DNA of 64,000 bases from Paramecium sonneborni (GCA_905182985.1 CAJJDN010000062.1:133444-197443), one strand, 5' to 3'. Positions 34,184 to 47,040 are shown, counted from the stretch's first letter. Program-made: numbers and translations. The notes: a model not told the origin generated them from the sequence alone.

Positions 34184-35038
34184 ATGAGTAGATTCTCTAT
34201 TTAATCAAATGATATGGATAGAGTTCATACATGCTGTGGAAACAGTCTTTGGTTAGGGAGTCTAAAAGCAGCTAAGAATTCTAGCCTTTTAAGATAAAAC
34301 AATATCAAGACTGTGATCACAGTAGCCAATAATATTACTCTCAAATTATAGAATTTAAAACATTATGTAAATATTAAAAATATGATAGATTTTTAGTATT
34401 GAGGACAGTGCTACTTTTCGTATACTTGATTATTTTTCTTAAATAAATGAAGTTATTGAAGAAGGATTAAAAAATGGTTCAGTTTTAGTACATTGCGTAG
34501 CAGGTGTTTCAAGATCTAGTGCATGTGTTATAGCCTATCTGATGTACTCTTAAAAGTGGTCATATGAAAAGACTTATTACTATTTGAAAGAAAAACGATT
34601 AACAATTAACCCTAATCCTGGATTCAAGAAATAACTGATTTAATACAATAATCAATTGAATTGGTTCCAAAAAACAAAAAACTCTAGCGAATCAATTTAA
34701 TCAAGTAAATAACTGCTTTCTCCTAGAAATATGTAGAATATATAAATTTATATTTTATTAGGCACAAATCTCCACATGATTTTATCTTGTAATTAACTTA
34801 AAACAATATTAAGTCTCCAAATAGAAAAATTGAATAGTTAGATTAATCATCAACAACAGAGGAGAGAGAAATTTATAGATTTTAGTTAGCTTAAAAATTA
34901 TTTGCTAAAAGTTTAAAGAACAGCAATAAAAAGGGAGTCTAAAAGATTTGTGAATAAATTAAAACTAATTCACCTTCAGTCAAATTAAGTATGTACAATA
35001 CAATTAATTACTTTGCATAAACTGATAGAGTTTTTTGA
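34184..35038 (+). CDS. Dual-specificity protein phosphatase
   Basis: 267 aa; removing introns 34367-34388 (22 nt) and 34733-34761 (29 nt) leaves exactly 268 codons. The N-terminal 150 residues are a typical DSP fold: NSLWLGSLKAA, VITVANN, then DSATFRILDYFSQINEVI and the catalytic loop LVHCVAGVSRSSACVIAYLM with Cys and Arg of HCx5R intact, and NPNPGFKKQL, the family NPGF motif. It should dephosphorylate Tyr and Ser/Thr residues. The last 110 residues are polar and Ser/Gln-rich, a likely regulatory tail. The next gene starts 40 nt downstream on the same strand. Confidence 0.92.
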
Positions 35039-35078
35039 ATATAACTATTATTATTTAACAACTATATATATAATAAAA

Positions 35079-35890
35079 ATGCAATTGTCACATCAAACAT
35101 TATCTATTTCAGGATGGTTACATGAATATGACCAATAGAGTTCTCCTCAAATTTATTAAGTTGTGAATTGTAATTCATTTGATCTATAATAAAATAATAG
35201 AGATAGTTAATAGGAAACAATAATCATAGAAAAGAAGTGTGAGTCTTTGTTAAAGAAGATAAGATTAAGAATAAAATAAATCAAGTATTTCAATTTTTTT
35301 ATAGCTGATTTAATTGATTAAAGTAGGAACAAAAGTTAAATTTTAAGGCCTCCTAAAGTTCCAACTAATCAAAATAAAATCTAAGAATTAAAGAAAGTTA
35401 TGGAATTTCTATAATATAATGAATAATACAAATATGATACACATAGAGTATTCAATTTAAATGATCCTAAATTTTAACCAGAGGTTTAATAAATTATTGA
35501 ACAGAAAAAGGAATAGTTTAAAATTAGATTAAAGTATTTATTATTTCAAAAGATAGTCAATAATAAAATAAACGGGTATTACAACCTCTTTAAGAAATCA
35601 ATTCTACTAATGTTTCAACAGAAAGATAACAATAAAGTAAAACAAATAATCAATTCAAAAAAACTCGTTTGAAAACAGATTAACATTTAGAAATTTAAAA
35701 GTCTAGCTCTATAAATAAAATTTAGAGTATAAAGGATATTATGCCTAAAATTTTAAAAACGAATGAAACCCCTGCAGTACTAAATAAATAAGTCATATAA
35801 AGAGGATTAGAATTTTTATAGTAAATGGTTGAAAGACATAAGGAAAATGTATAATATCATTTACCGAAAAGATAAAAATGCTAGAAATGA
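35079..35890 (+). CDS. Hypothetical charged protein, 262 aa
   Basis: ATG 35079 to TGA 35888-35890; removing one 23-nt intron (35534-35556) leaves exactly 263 codons. It is basic, Gln/Lys/Asn-rich, with alpha-helical stretches (e.g. DPKFQPEVQQIIEQKKEQF and RGLEFLQQMVERHKENVQY). No catalytic or membrane motif. Only 40 nt separate it from the upstream phosphatase gene. Function unknown. Confidence 0.6.
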
Positions 35891-35912
35891 ATTAGTACTA
35901 CTCAATTTTTAT

Positions 35913-36270
35913 TCAGTATTGCTCCTAAAATAAGCAATTGTAGCTCAACAAAAATATCCCATAATGGAATTCATGTTTTTTGTCTCTTAATACAGAAGCA
36001 ATCATTTTATCTGTTTAATCTTTTTCTTCTTATTTCTTCTCTAAATCATAAATAAATGCATTTCTATCAATTTTATTTTTAAGTTCATTAATATCATCAT
36101 TATATTATTCCTATTATTTTCATTATTTTATTGTTTAAAGAATAGAAATCCTTTCTAATTAAACTAACTCCAATAATATGTTTTCTAGCATATTTTTACA
36201 ATAGCAATCTTCAATTGTTGTTGCATCATACTTTTATTTTTCCACTACAGAAAATAAGAAGATATATTTC
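35913..36270 (-). pseudogene. Short coding-like region with one in-frame TGA
   Basis: On the minus strand one frame reads YDATTIEDCYCKNMLENILL and continues, after an in-frame TGA at about 36120, with ELKNKIDRNAFIYDLEKKQE to TGA at 35913-35915. I found no intron that removes the internal TGA. Both halves look protein-like (coiled coil). This may be a decaying gene, a sequencing error, or a gene whose intron I missed. Confidence 0.35.
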
Positions 36271-36417
36271 TCGTTAATTTAATTACATTATATTAATTAA
36301 AATATATATCTCATTTTTATATAAATATTTAAATATAAAAAAATAGAGAATAACTCTTTTTTGATTAGTATTTAAATCTAAAATTTATACTTCAACCTAT
36401 GTTGTAATCTTGATTCA

Positions 36418-37368
36418 TCAGACATCCTATTTATTGATTGATTATGATGATAAGTAGTTTTAGGCTTCTCTTTTTTCATATGAAATAACATAAAATTTGG
36501 AAATGTAGTTTTACTCCTAACATTACATCTTATAAGGTTCTATCCATTATATCTACTTTAGCAATAATTTTCTTTTAATTGGTAAAACTTTAAACATCTA
36601 TGTATCATTTGGTGTTATCTTAACAGCACTAAATTAAAATTCTAAATTCACTTTAATAGTTCAATACTAATATCTGATTTTTGATTGTTGTTTTGATTCC
36701 ATACTGATATTTTTATTATTATTAAGTTATTACATAAATTATTTATAATATTTTATTAATTTTATATATCTAAATAATATCAAAAAACTTTTCATTGCAT
36801 TTACAAAGACTAATTTAGCATATAAATATAATACTCTTGAAATATTTCCCAATTATCCCTTTGGCTATGAAAAAAATTAATATATATATTACATAGAAAT
36901 TCAATAACAAATAAAAGACTCCTAAAATAAAAAAGACTGTTCCATAAATGTCACCTGCCCTAAATAAATTAATTTATTAATTACACATGATTCGAGGCTA
37001 TTGAAAAATATGCATAACAGACTTAACTAGACAAACTAAAAATGTAAATATAATGTAAATATTTACAAAATGTAAAATAACCCTCTTCCAAGAAAAGTCT
37101 TTAAAAATCCATATTCTTTTAAGACATTCCCAAATTTAATTTCATTTGCTACCAATAAAAATCCAAAAAATCTAATTCTTAGAATTCATATTTACATAAA
37201 AAAGCATGGGTACAAAAATGAAAAAATATTAAAATTACCATGTATCAGTTAACTTATTATTATCCAAACACCTGCAAAAGCTAAAACTATACTTTTAAAT
37301 TTAACATAATAGTTATACGCTGATCCTGCATTTAGAATTTTGATAATTGTTACACCTATATCGCTCAT
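36418..37368 (-). CDS. COPI-associated-protein-like membrane protein
   Basis: Starts MSDIGVTIIKILNAGSAYNY at 37368. It contains several hydrophobic helices and the segment KEYGFLKTFLGRGLFYI, which resembles the conserved FGFL..W.GRGLFYI stretch of COPI-associated (COPI_assoc) proteins, then DIYGTVFFILGVFYLLLNFY. These are small Golgi/vesicle membrane proteins. A set of introns (18, 32, 28, 31 and 23 nt) gives a single 273-codon gene ending at TGA 36418-36420, but the 3' third (NISIELLNAVKITPNDTQMF onward) could be a separate small gene starting at 36735. Exon structure is the least certain part. Confidence 0.5.
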
Positions 37369-37733
37369 TTTATAGAATTATATATAAATAATATTTTAAT
37401 CAAAATTAATCAATTTATGGTAGGGAAACAATATTCTTTATCAAATAAGCCGTGTTTTTAACATAAAATTACGTAAGTATTTTGATAAATATTAACATCA
37501 CATTTATCTTAAAGTCAAATTGCTATATTTACTAAATTTAACATTTGAAAATACTTAAATAAAGAAACTGAAAAATATCAATCTTGATAATTATTCATAC
37601 AATCGGTATTACTTAAGATTAAATGCTTAATATGAAAAATAATAAATAGCAAAATTGCAAATAATGTTTAGCATCGTGACAAACCAAAATAAACTATTTT
37701 CTATTTTGTAATGAAGAACTATTTTTAACTAAA
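37369..37733. other. AT-rich spacer
   Basis: Very AT-rich sequence between two minus-strand genes. I see no protein-like frame with a start and no structured RNA. It should hold the upstream region of the COPI-associated-like gene and the 3' end of the small membrane-protein gene. Confidence 0.5.
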
Positions 37734-38048
37734 TCATGAAACTATTTTTACTTTATTAATAATATTATTAGAATTTATTATATTGATTATTAATGATATT
37801 GTACTTAATAATGCATGTATAATAAGGATTAACAATATCGTGGATTGTTATTTTAAAAAAACTTGAACTATTGAATAATAGAACAAGTAAATAGCAAAGT
37901 GAATATAATTGTTGTATGATATATCTTCAATAGTTTCATTTTATTAATGATATTCCTCAATTACATTTAGAGTCCCATCTGAATTTGATAGAATATTTTC
38001 ATCTATTTCAATAATGCTATCATCTTCTAAGTTTTTAATAATTGACAT
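37734..38048 (-). CDS. Small membrane protein, 104 aa
   Basis: ATG 38048 to TGA 37734-37736, 105 codons, no intron. An acidic N-terminal half (NLEDDSIIEIDENILS) is followed by two hydrophobic segments (YIHFAIYLFYYSIVQVFL and TILLILIIHALLSTISLI). Likely a small two-helix membrane protein. Its ATG is only 31 nt from the stop of the upstream same-strand gene. Function unknown. Confidence 0.55.
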
Positions 38049-38079
38049 AATAGTTATATTAATAAAATTATATATATAT

Positions 38080-38994
38080 TCATAATTTTTAAAAAGACAA
38101 TTCGATGGATTGTTCTTCTTCAATAATTTATAAGGGAGATTGATATTATTAATTTAATTTGCTTCTTTGACTTTGTTATAATTATTGATCTTCTTATTCA
38201 TCAGGTAATTTGAAACATAATAAATCTTCAACTTCCTTTGTTAAAGTATCAATTGTCTTTTAATCTACTTAATCTTCTTATGGTGGAGAATCTTGTATGA
38301 AAAGATTGTACAACTTGTCATCAATTTAAATTTTTGATTCATTTTGTTCAAGGTCTAACCATTTTTATTCGAATGACTATAAATATGAATCTTATTGAGA
38401 GTTACCTTTTTCTCTTCCTTCCAATTTCTTTTTTGAAGAAATTATTATTTATTTATATTAGTATATCTAACCTATTCAATTTTAGAATCAATTTAAGTAA
38501 TCTCATTTTCAATAGACAACTTTTCCTATTACAATTTGAGCATTTATGGCAAAAGAGTAGTATCTTAAGTTATAAATTGTTTTTTCTTTTTCTCCTCTTG
38601 CTCTTATATTTATTTTTTCATTTACACTAATTAGTTAATCTAATTCTATAATTCTTCCTTTTGTGATTACATACATTGAATCTAATCCTATTCATGAATC
38701 ATCTTTAATTATTTCATTGATAATGTTTAACTTCTAACTGTATCACATAATAACATCTATATTGATTATTGCTTTTTTAATTGTGTTCTACTGATTATGC
38801 ATCCTGCATTTGAACTTATCATACTTATATTGTTAATGTTCTTGTCTTGTTCCTTCATTATACAAGAATTATTTTTCTTCTTTTTGAAAAGACCCTTACT
38901 TGATTCAGGGATATTAAGCTTTTAACATATCTATTGGTATAGGTATGCATAATACTTTGTCTATTTTTAACATTTTCTCTTTAAGTGTTTTCAT
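38080..38994 (-). CDS. Coiled-coil protein, 286 aa
   Basis: ATG 38994 to TGA 38080-38082; removing introns of 25 nt (GTATTATGCATACC...CAATAG) and 29 nt (GTAACTCTCAATAAG...TATAG) leaves exactly 287 codons. The central part is a Gln/Glu/Lys coiled coil (e.g. QNQINQLVQMKKQIQEQEEK). The C terminus is acidic with a conserved-looking DKLYNLFIQDSPP. No enzyme motif. Transcribed in tandem with the small membrane protein 31 nt downstream. Confidence 0.6.
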
Positions 38995-39086
38995 TTTTGA
39001 ATAATTAACTATAATTATGTTAAAAATTATATTATACAATAACGACACAAAATAGCAATTCTATTTTAATAATATTTTAAGTTAAA

Positions 39087-39990
39087 TCATCTATTTAATA
39101 ATTATTTAACAACCAAATCCATAGAAGGCCTCTTAGTCTCATATTTGTTTCTCAATTCATTAACCAATTAAACAATGTTCTTAGGTACATTTCTAATAGG
39201 TAATTATTCATTCTTAATTGTCTTTTAAATAATCTCTTACATCTCTAAACAATCCCAAGGTATCTAACTTGCAAATATTTCCCATCATAAAGTACCATAA
39301 GCAAACAAATCTACACCTTTATCATAAGCCTTTAAAAATTCTGAATCATAATTTTACTCTTTTAGCAAATAATTCTGGAACCATGTATGTTGAAGTCCCA
39401 CTAAATTATTAATATCCTTAATTTAACTCAAATTATAAATATTAAATTAAACTCTTTCACATGTCTTTGTTAAACCAAAATCACACAACATCACTATTTA
39501 TCCTTACAATAATATATTGTGAGATTTTATGTCTCTATGTACAACAATAGAATATTTTAATCAATCTGAGATTTAATGACTAATTGATCAGTTTTGCGTT
39601 ACTTGGTCTTATGCAATAAATGATATAAACTTCCTCCTTAAATAAATTCAGTTGCAATCGCCAAGTTAGGTGGTTTTGTAAAACAAGCCATCAATAGAAC
39701 TATATTTGGATGTCTTAATAAAGAAAGCATTTCAATTTATTGTTAATTTCATCTAATAATTATTGAGTAATATTTGGATTAAATATCTTTTTGATTGTAA
39801 TCTAATTTAGAAATATGTAATTACTTCTGTACCCCTAAAATATCCACGATGCACAATCGAAAAACCTCCTTAAGAAATTATTTCATGAACTTCAAATTCA
39901 TTTGAATCTACTTCTAAGACATGATTCGTATGTTAGAATTCTTGTATTTAAAGATAGAAGAAAATAATTATTGTTTAAGCAAACTAAATA
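39087..39990 (-). pseudogene. Degenerate TKL-family protein kinase
   Basis: Clear kinase landmarks occur in order: ISQGGFSIVHRGYFRGTE (glycine loop), IKKIFNPNITQQLLDEIN, RHPNIVLLMACFTKPPNLA, IVVHRDIKSHNILL, CDFGLTK, GTSTYMVPELF, KGVDLFAYGTLWWEIF and ETKRPSMDLVV. These lie in different frames: beyond two plausible introns (23 and 26 nt), one 1-nt deletion is needed before the alphaC region and one 1-nt change after the APE-like motif, and the alphaE region before HRD is shortened. No start ATG is evident upstream of VLEVDSNEFEVHE. Either a decaying pseudogene or a gene with several base-call errors. Confidence 0.7.
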
Positions 39991-40185
39991 AAGACTTTAA
40001 AAAATAGAATGAATCAAAAAGATATTTTTTTATTTACCAAATATTAATAAATCAATTGATCAATTATTAGGGTTTCTTTAGAGATTAATACATTAGAAAT
40101 ATATATTTAAAAAGAGTTTGAGAAGTTAAAAAATAATTGTCATAAAAAGAAGCAAGAATTATTTAAATTTAGTTCAGATAATTAA

Positions 40186-40860
40186 ATGAGATCATACAAT
40201 ACAATAGATTAATAATAATATTAAAATGTTTAATATAGAAATAAAAATAGTCTGGCATTTAATATAAGAATTAAGAAATATAATTAAATTTACAGAAAAT
40301 TTCTAATGAATTTCGATGATCCATAATTTAAATTATTGAATATTGAGGAAGATTATGATGTTTAGAATAAATAATAAAGTAATGATATAAATCTAGAGCC
40401 ATGGAATGGGAATTCTGATAAAGTATATATAGGAAAGAATCAACTAAAATTGCCAAAAAATATTAACAATAAAGTAAAGATTCCATTAAGATCAACAACA
40501 TAATAACGAAGACGTTCAATAGAAAATTTTTATGCATCTCATTAAGAAAGTTGTCCAAAAATAGAGACAAAGACTCCTACTTAATCATTTTAGATGATGA
40601 TTTTATCTCCTCGAAAAAATTCAACTCATCAATATAAACAAAGTTGCTTAAAAATGATGTTCAAAAGATAAATCTAATCAAATTCAATAACTTGGGCTGA
40701 CTATTATAAACTTATTTAAAGAAATCATAACCAATAGGTTGTGAATTATAACCTTGTAGGTTACAATATATAACCATTAAAGTTAGAGGATAGATAATGT
40801 TTATTCAATAAATTTAGAATTAAAATAAAATAAAATCTTAAAAACAAAACTGATTGTTGA
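40186..40860 (+). CDS. Hypothetical basic protein, 224 aa
   Basis: ATG 40186 to TGA 40858-40860, exactly 225 codons with no intron. Polar, Asn/Gln/Lys/Ser-rich, with a possible phosphorylation-prone stretch (SFQMMILSPRKNSTHQ). No membrane helix or enzyme motif. Most of the gene (from 40202) recurs at 41257 onward because of the 1054-nt duplication, so there is one gene, not two. Confidence 0.6.
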
Positions 40861-41255
40861 ATTTCATTACTATCATTCTTCTAAATGTGTTTGAATTTAT
40901 TGGAATTGTTTAAAATTCATGAAATTTTCAATACTTTTTCATTTTAATTCTATCTATTCTGAAAAATTCATTTTTTATTCAGCAACTCTTTATCATTTGA
41001 AGAATAATCTATAATCAGTTGAAAAAAATGTAATTGATAACTAAAAAGTTTTAAATTGTTCTCCTCGAATTCTTAGATCAATTCAAAGAATGTTGATTTA
41101 TTGTATTTTTAAGAATAATTTAAGTATTTAAATTATTTCATTCCAAAATAACGAAATACGAAGAAATATTTTTTTTTTAGTTTAAATTTTCAAATTTATT
41201 AAACGAAAATACACATAACCTCAGCTAAAAAATGGTTGTAAATAAGCAATTCATT
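40202..41255. repeat. Tandem 1054-nt duplication, left copy (assembly artefact)
   Basis: 40202-41255 is repeated at 41257-42310 with a single N at 41256. The block starts inside the hypothetical gene at 40186 and covers its 3' part plus about 400 nt of spacer. Same pattern as the duplications at 9917 and 28761. Confidence 0.92.
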
Positions 41256-41256
41256 N

Positions 41257-42310
41257 CAATAGATTAATAATAATATTAAAATGTTTAATATAGAAATAAA
41301 AATAGTCTGGCATTTAATATAAGAATTAAGAAATATAATTAAATTTACAGAAAATTTCTAATGAATTTCGATGATCCATAATTTAAATTATTGAATATTG
41401 AGGAAGATTATGATGTTTAGAATAAATAATAAAGTAATGATATAAATCTAGAGCCATGGAATGGGAATTCTGATAAAGTATATATAGGAAAGAATCAACT
41501 AAAATTGCCAAAAAATATTAACAATAAAGTAAAGATTCCATTAAGATCAACAACATAATAACGAAGACGTTCAATAGAAAATTTTTATGCATCTCATTAA
41601 GAAAGTTGTCCAAAAATAGAGACAAAGACTCCTACTTAATCATTTTAGATGATGATTTTATCTCCTCGAAAAAATTCAACTCATCAATATAAACAAAGTT
41701 GCTTAAAAATGATGTTCAAAAGATAAATCTAATCAAATTCAATAACTTGGGCTGACTATTATAAACTTATTTAAAGAAATCATAACCAATAGGTTGTGAA
41801 TTATAACCTTGTAGGTTACAATATATAACCATTAAAGTTAGAGGATAGATAATGTTTATTCAATAAATTTAGAATTAAAATAAAATAAAATCTTAAAAAC
41901 AAAACTGATTGTTGAATTTCATTACTATCATTCTTCTAAATGTGTTTGAATTTATTGGAATTGTTTAAAATTCATGAAATTTTCAATACTTTTTCATTTT
42001 AATTCTATCTATTCTGAAAAATTCATTTTTTATTCAGCAACTCTTTATCATTTGAAGAATAATCTATAATCAGTTGAAAAAAATGTAATTGATAACTAAA
42101 AAGTTTTAAATTGTTCTCCTCGAATTCTTAGATCAATTCAAAGAATGTTGATTTATTGTATTTTTAAGAATAATTTAAGTATTTAAATTATTTCATTCCA
42201 AAATAACGAAATACGAAGAAATATTTTTTTTTTAGTTTAAATTTTCAAATTTATTAAACGAAAATACACATAACCTCAGCTAAAAAATGGTTGTAAATAA
42301 GCAATTCATT
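41257..42310. repeat. Tandem 1054-nt duplication, right copy (assembly artefact)
   Basis: Second copy of 40202-41255. It lacks the ATG at 40186, so the truncated frame at 41257-41915 should not be counted as a second gene. The true downstream sequence resumes at 42311. Confidence 0.92.
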
Positions 42311-42519
42311 TATTTTGTTAGATATTACATTCTAACAAATTGAGCATAATTTCAACTTTTTCTTATTCATAAAAAAGAAAAAAATTATTTCTGTCAATCA
42401 ACCATAGTATTTTACAAACAATAAAAGTTTTAATATATAAAATTTATATCTGCTTTAATATATATAGACATATCATTATAACAATTAAATTTATATCAAT
42501 ACAAATTTGATATCATTTG

Positions 42520-45500
42520 ATGTTAAAAATGAAACAACTGATGATAAGAAATTTAATGAAAATTATTTATTATGATAATAAGTTATAATATTTAAATATA
42601 AACTAAATTGAAGTGATAAAACAAGTTAATCAGAGATAAAGCTTAAAATTATAAATCAATTATTAAGTTTTTAAGAGCAGAAATAATAAGATGTGAGATT
42701 GAATAGAGATTTAGTAAATATTAAATTTCATCTCTAGAATATTGCTGGAATGTAATATTTTGTATTTTCTAATGTTTCCCAAATGGAGTTTCTTTTGTTT
42801 ATGAAGATGAATTCACTCTAGAATTGAGATCTGAATCTTATGGAATACTTACGTATATTATTCCTGACAAACCTTATATTCAATATGAACCAAAAAGAGA
42901 TTTTGGTATTAGAAAACCATAATCTATTAATAAAAAGGAATGTATTCAGAGATTGTTCCACTTGAAAAGAATAATGTTGTTTTAAGGTATTTTTATAAAT
43001 AAAATAATTAAGTTCAATAATATGGAATCGTCCAATTTTAGATATTATCCTACATTTTACCCTTGATTATATGTTAAGAATATTATGAAAATAACAATAA
43101 TTGTCTCTTAAATTGATCCTTTAATTTATAAGTAAATTGGATTATATAAATTAATGGATTATTTATTAAATAATATTGAAGTAGAAATAGACTTAGATCA
43201 ATGTGAAGATTCATAAAATTCAATATGTTTTAAAGTCTTCAATAAAAATCTATAAACATTTTGGATGGTTGAACATAAATCTGAAGAGATTCAAAGATTT
43301 GGAATGCAAGTTTTTAATACTTAAATGCCAGAAGAAAGCAATGAAAGATTTCCATGGCTCTTAGAATTATGTAATAAAGTAAATAAATCTACAAAGAATG
43401 ATCCATCTATACTTGAATTCTTTAAGTCAAAACCAATATAAATGAAAAGAAAATAATCAAAAAAAAGAAGTCTCTCAACTTTTAGTCAACTGTTAAAAAT
43501 GTCATGTGTTGAAGAAAACAGAACTCACAGTAGGAACACTGTAACTTCAAAGCAAAAACAATATACTTAAATAATACTGGAAAATTCATCTAGATTTTGT
43601 GATTTGAAAACAACTAGAGATTTTATTGATTTATTAACCTTGTTACATTATAGAGATATAAAAAAAGTAGGATCTGGAACATAATCGTAAGCATTTAAAG
43701 CCCTTAATTAATAAGATCATTTAGTGGCAGTGAAAATTTCTCAAAACACATAAGAAAATCTATATGCAGCATTAATGTAAAGATAGATTAATTAAGATGT
43801 TGCTGAAAACTTTGTCGGAAACTATTTATTTTAGTATTAAATCTTAGAAGTACAAGACATTTTAATCATAGAAGAAGAATTAGCTTAAAACACATTGGAA
43901 GATTTAATGGATAGAAAATAAAATATTAATGAAAACTTTACATATGATGAAATCTTAGAAATTATCAAAGATATTGTAGATCAATTATATAATTTACATA
44001 TTGGAAGATGTAAACTATTTATATATATTGAATTTTAGAATCTGCTCACAATGATATTAAACCAGAAAATATTTTGATTCAAGATGGTAAATTTATATTG
44101 CACGATTTTGGAGCGATTAGACAAGTTCCAAAAGATCAAGAATAAGTTGAAATTAATTAAATATTTGGCACAATATTATATATGTCTCCATTAAAATTTG
44201 AACACTATATCTCAACCAATTAAAATTAATAACTTAATATTCACATTACACATAGTATTGATGCAATCTCCAACAATTTTAAACATAATCCATTTAAATC
44301 AGACATATATTCTTTAGGATTGGTTCTTTTGTAATTGCTACTCCATAAAGATAAAATTAATCTTAAAAAATAAATTGAATGCCTTTTTTATGAATAAAGA
44401 AAAGAAAATTTACCATCATTAATTGAAAAATATGAAATTTATCTGTATCCTGAAAAATTTTTCCTATTCGATCAAAAATTAAAAAGAATTAAACCTTTAT
44501 TAAAATTGCTTCTAGATGAAAATGAAGATACTAGAATATCTACAATAGAATTAGCTACATTATTTAATTCTTAAATCTGTGCTGCTATTTAAACATCTTT
44601 TACATAATAATTTGTTCCAACAATCTGGAAAACAGAATAAGGTACTTGTTAATTAGCTTATAGTTTAAAATCTCAAATTTATTAAGGATCATATAATATT
44701 AAATAATAAGAAAGATAAGGTTATGGCATTATGTATAAAGCACCTAAAAATGATATAATATTTAAGTTGCAAAGACATAAAAAAGACAAAAAATCTATTT
44801 TAGATGAAGAAGTAGATTTTGAGATTAGTCAATTAACTCAACTTTAAGAATCAAAACAAAACTTTAGCACAAAATAAAGTTTAGTTTAAAATCAACTTTA
44901 AGTTCTATATTCTGGATATTGGCTAAAGAATTTGCCTCATGGAAAAGGGGAACTGCATATATATAATACAGTTAGTGAACTTAATTATAAGGAAGTTAAT
45001 ATAGATTATGGAAAACTTATAAATAAAATTGATGATCATCATGAAGAACATTAATTATAAATTAACTCATAATTCTATTTCGGTTTATTAGATCAAAGGA
45101 CTACTATTAATAAAATTTAAGCTGATTTTTTTCTTAATATAAGTGAAAGGTTGACTGATGAAGAATTCATTGTAGGAAAATATTATTACAAATTCGAATT
45201 TGATGCAATAACTCAAAAATATTATGGATACTAATAACCTTATGATTTTACTGTTATTGATGTATTGAATTTAAACAATAAAGACTTAATTTGTGAAATA
45301 ATAAATAGTTTTATTAGAAATTTAAAATGTAAAATTTCTCATTTCGAAATTCGAAGATATGTAATTGAAAAATAGATATTTCTTAAAGATAACTATAATA
45401 ATTATATTTACATAAGATTTGATGGATAGCAATTTATGGATTAATAATTAAGACTTTAAAAGGAGGTTTAAAATCGAAAACTCATCTAAGAATAAGTTGT

Positions 45501-47021
45501 CAAATAAAAATCTACAACTGCTTGTTGTGTTAAACAAAAGAAAAAAGTGATTTAAAATTAATAGAAAGAAATAGAAATATAAACTGATATATTAGAATCC
45601 TAAATTGTTCTAGAATGTCTTAATCAATAAAAATCAAATGTTAGTGAACTAATTTTATAGACCACTTCCTTATCTTCTCATACATTAGAATGGCTATTTG
45701 CTGACGATATGATTTCTCAGGTAAATTATTATCACATTCTTATTAATAGATTGAAGTATTAAGCTTTAGCAATTCATTAATTAAAGATAGTTAACTTAAT
45801 TAGATTTTAATGAGCTAATCTGTTACATAGGTGAGAGATTTAGATTTGTCTTATACATAATTATCAGTTTAAACAGTTACTGCATTAATTAATTCTGATA
45901 ATCTAAACAAACTTCATAAATTAAGAATGGCTGGATGCTAGTGGTGTTTAAATTTTTAAGATTTTATTATTTGTGACAAATCTTAAAAATTAATTCTATT
46001 AGATATCTCGAATAATAAATGGGTGGATTCTGATCTGCTTAAATTATTTACTCCTGTCTATTTACCTAATCTTAGTTAATTGAATTTAAATAAAACATCT
46101 CTAACTAATAAAGATTTGAAGAAATTTTAGGATACATAATTAGGAAAAAAAGTCATTCTTATGGAATCAAATTCTAAGTAATGGGAATAATAAATAATTG
46201 ATTTTAAAATTTCAATCAATACAACTAACAGTCTATTTGAGAATATTAGATAATTAGAAAAATTTGGTTATCTGTCATATTATGACATGGAAGAGAATAC
46301 TTATATTAAAGATGAAACACTTAAAAGAATTGCACATTCTTAAGGTCTATAGAATATAGAATATTTGAATTTAAAAAAATAAGATATCACTCACTATGGA
46401 ATGAAACATTTTTTATAATCCTAATTTATTACTAATATCATATCAATGAATTTATCAAATACTAAAATAAATGGAGAAGTTTTAAAATAAATTTATTCCT
46501 CAAAAATTTAACATTTGAAAATTTTAAAACTAAAAAATTGCAATTAAATTTTACTTGATGATTTGTCACACTTTTTAAAAAATTATAAAGCAGCATATCT
46601 ATAAAAATTTTATATAAGTAGTAAATAAATATCTACTAAAAAGCTAGTAACAGAATTAAAAAATCTATCATCATTGAATTAGACTTAAATCATTTTTAAT
46701 GAGTATATATTATAATTAGTATAGTTAAGAAAAAGAAATTGATATATCAAATATACTTACATCCATTCTGACTTGGGTAGCCATTTTGATAAGCAAATAA
46801 AAGTTATAAAAATTAACATTGGACTTAAGAGATTGCAAAGGAATTAATAATGGATTTGATTTATTTATTGAAGAAGTCAAATCTTTAAAAGGAGAATAGT
46901 CATGTACATTAGTATTTAAAATCTCCAAGTAAATTCATCATTTAGTTCAAGTTCATCCATATCCGTTGATGTAATAAAATAGTTGGAATAGAATTACAAA
47001 TCAATTCAATTTGTTTAATGA
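42520..47021 (+). CDS. Protein kinase with MORN-like motif and C-terminal leucine-rich repeats
   Basis: A large gene, about 1,450 aa. After an N-terminal region of about 300 residues (exon joins uncertain before 42800) comes a kinase domain: VGSGTQSQAFKA (glycine loop), HLVAVKISQ (ATP Lys), IIEEELAQNTLEDLMD, AHNDIKPENILI (catalytic Asp, with Asn for the usual Arg), LHDFGAI, FGTILYMSPLKFE and KSDIYSLGLVLLQLL. A middle region has a MORN-like YSGYWLKNLPHGKGELHIY. The C-terminal 450 residues are RNI-type leucine-rich repeats (ILLDISNNKWVDSDLLKLF, EYLNLKKQDITHYGMKHFL, KLTLDLRDCKGINNGFDLF). Introns include 29 nt inside the HxD region, 22 nt near 46700 and 17 nt at 46929-46945. TGA 47019-47021 is 19 nt before the next start. 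Confidence 0.8.
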
Positions 47022-47040
47022 TAGTTATTTTAATTATTTA

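Noticed and set aside
38334..38630. Plus-strand hydrophobic 98-aa frame
   Set aside because: Antisense to a Gln/Glu/Lys coiled-coil gene; reverse complements of such DNA give Phe/Leu-rich translations by chance.
41257..41915. A second copy of the hypothetical gene at 40186
   Set aside because: Identical sequence across a single N; treated as an assembly overlap, not a gene duplication.
46725..46928. Minus-strand 67-aa frame
   Set aside because: Lies antisense to the leucine-rich repeats of the kinase-LRR gene, which have strong family support.
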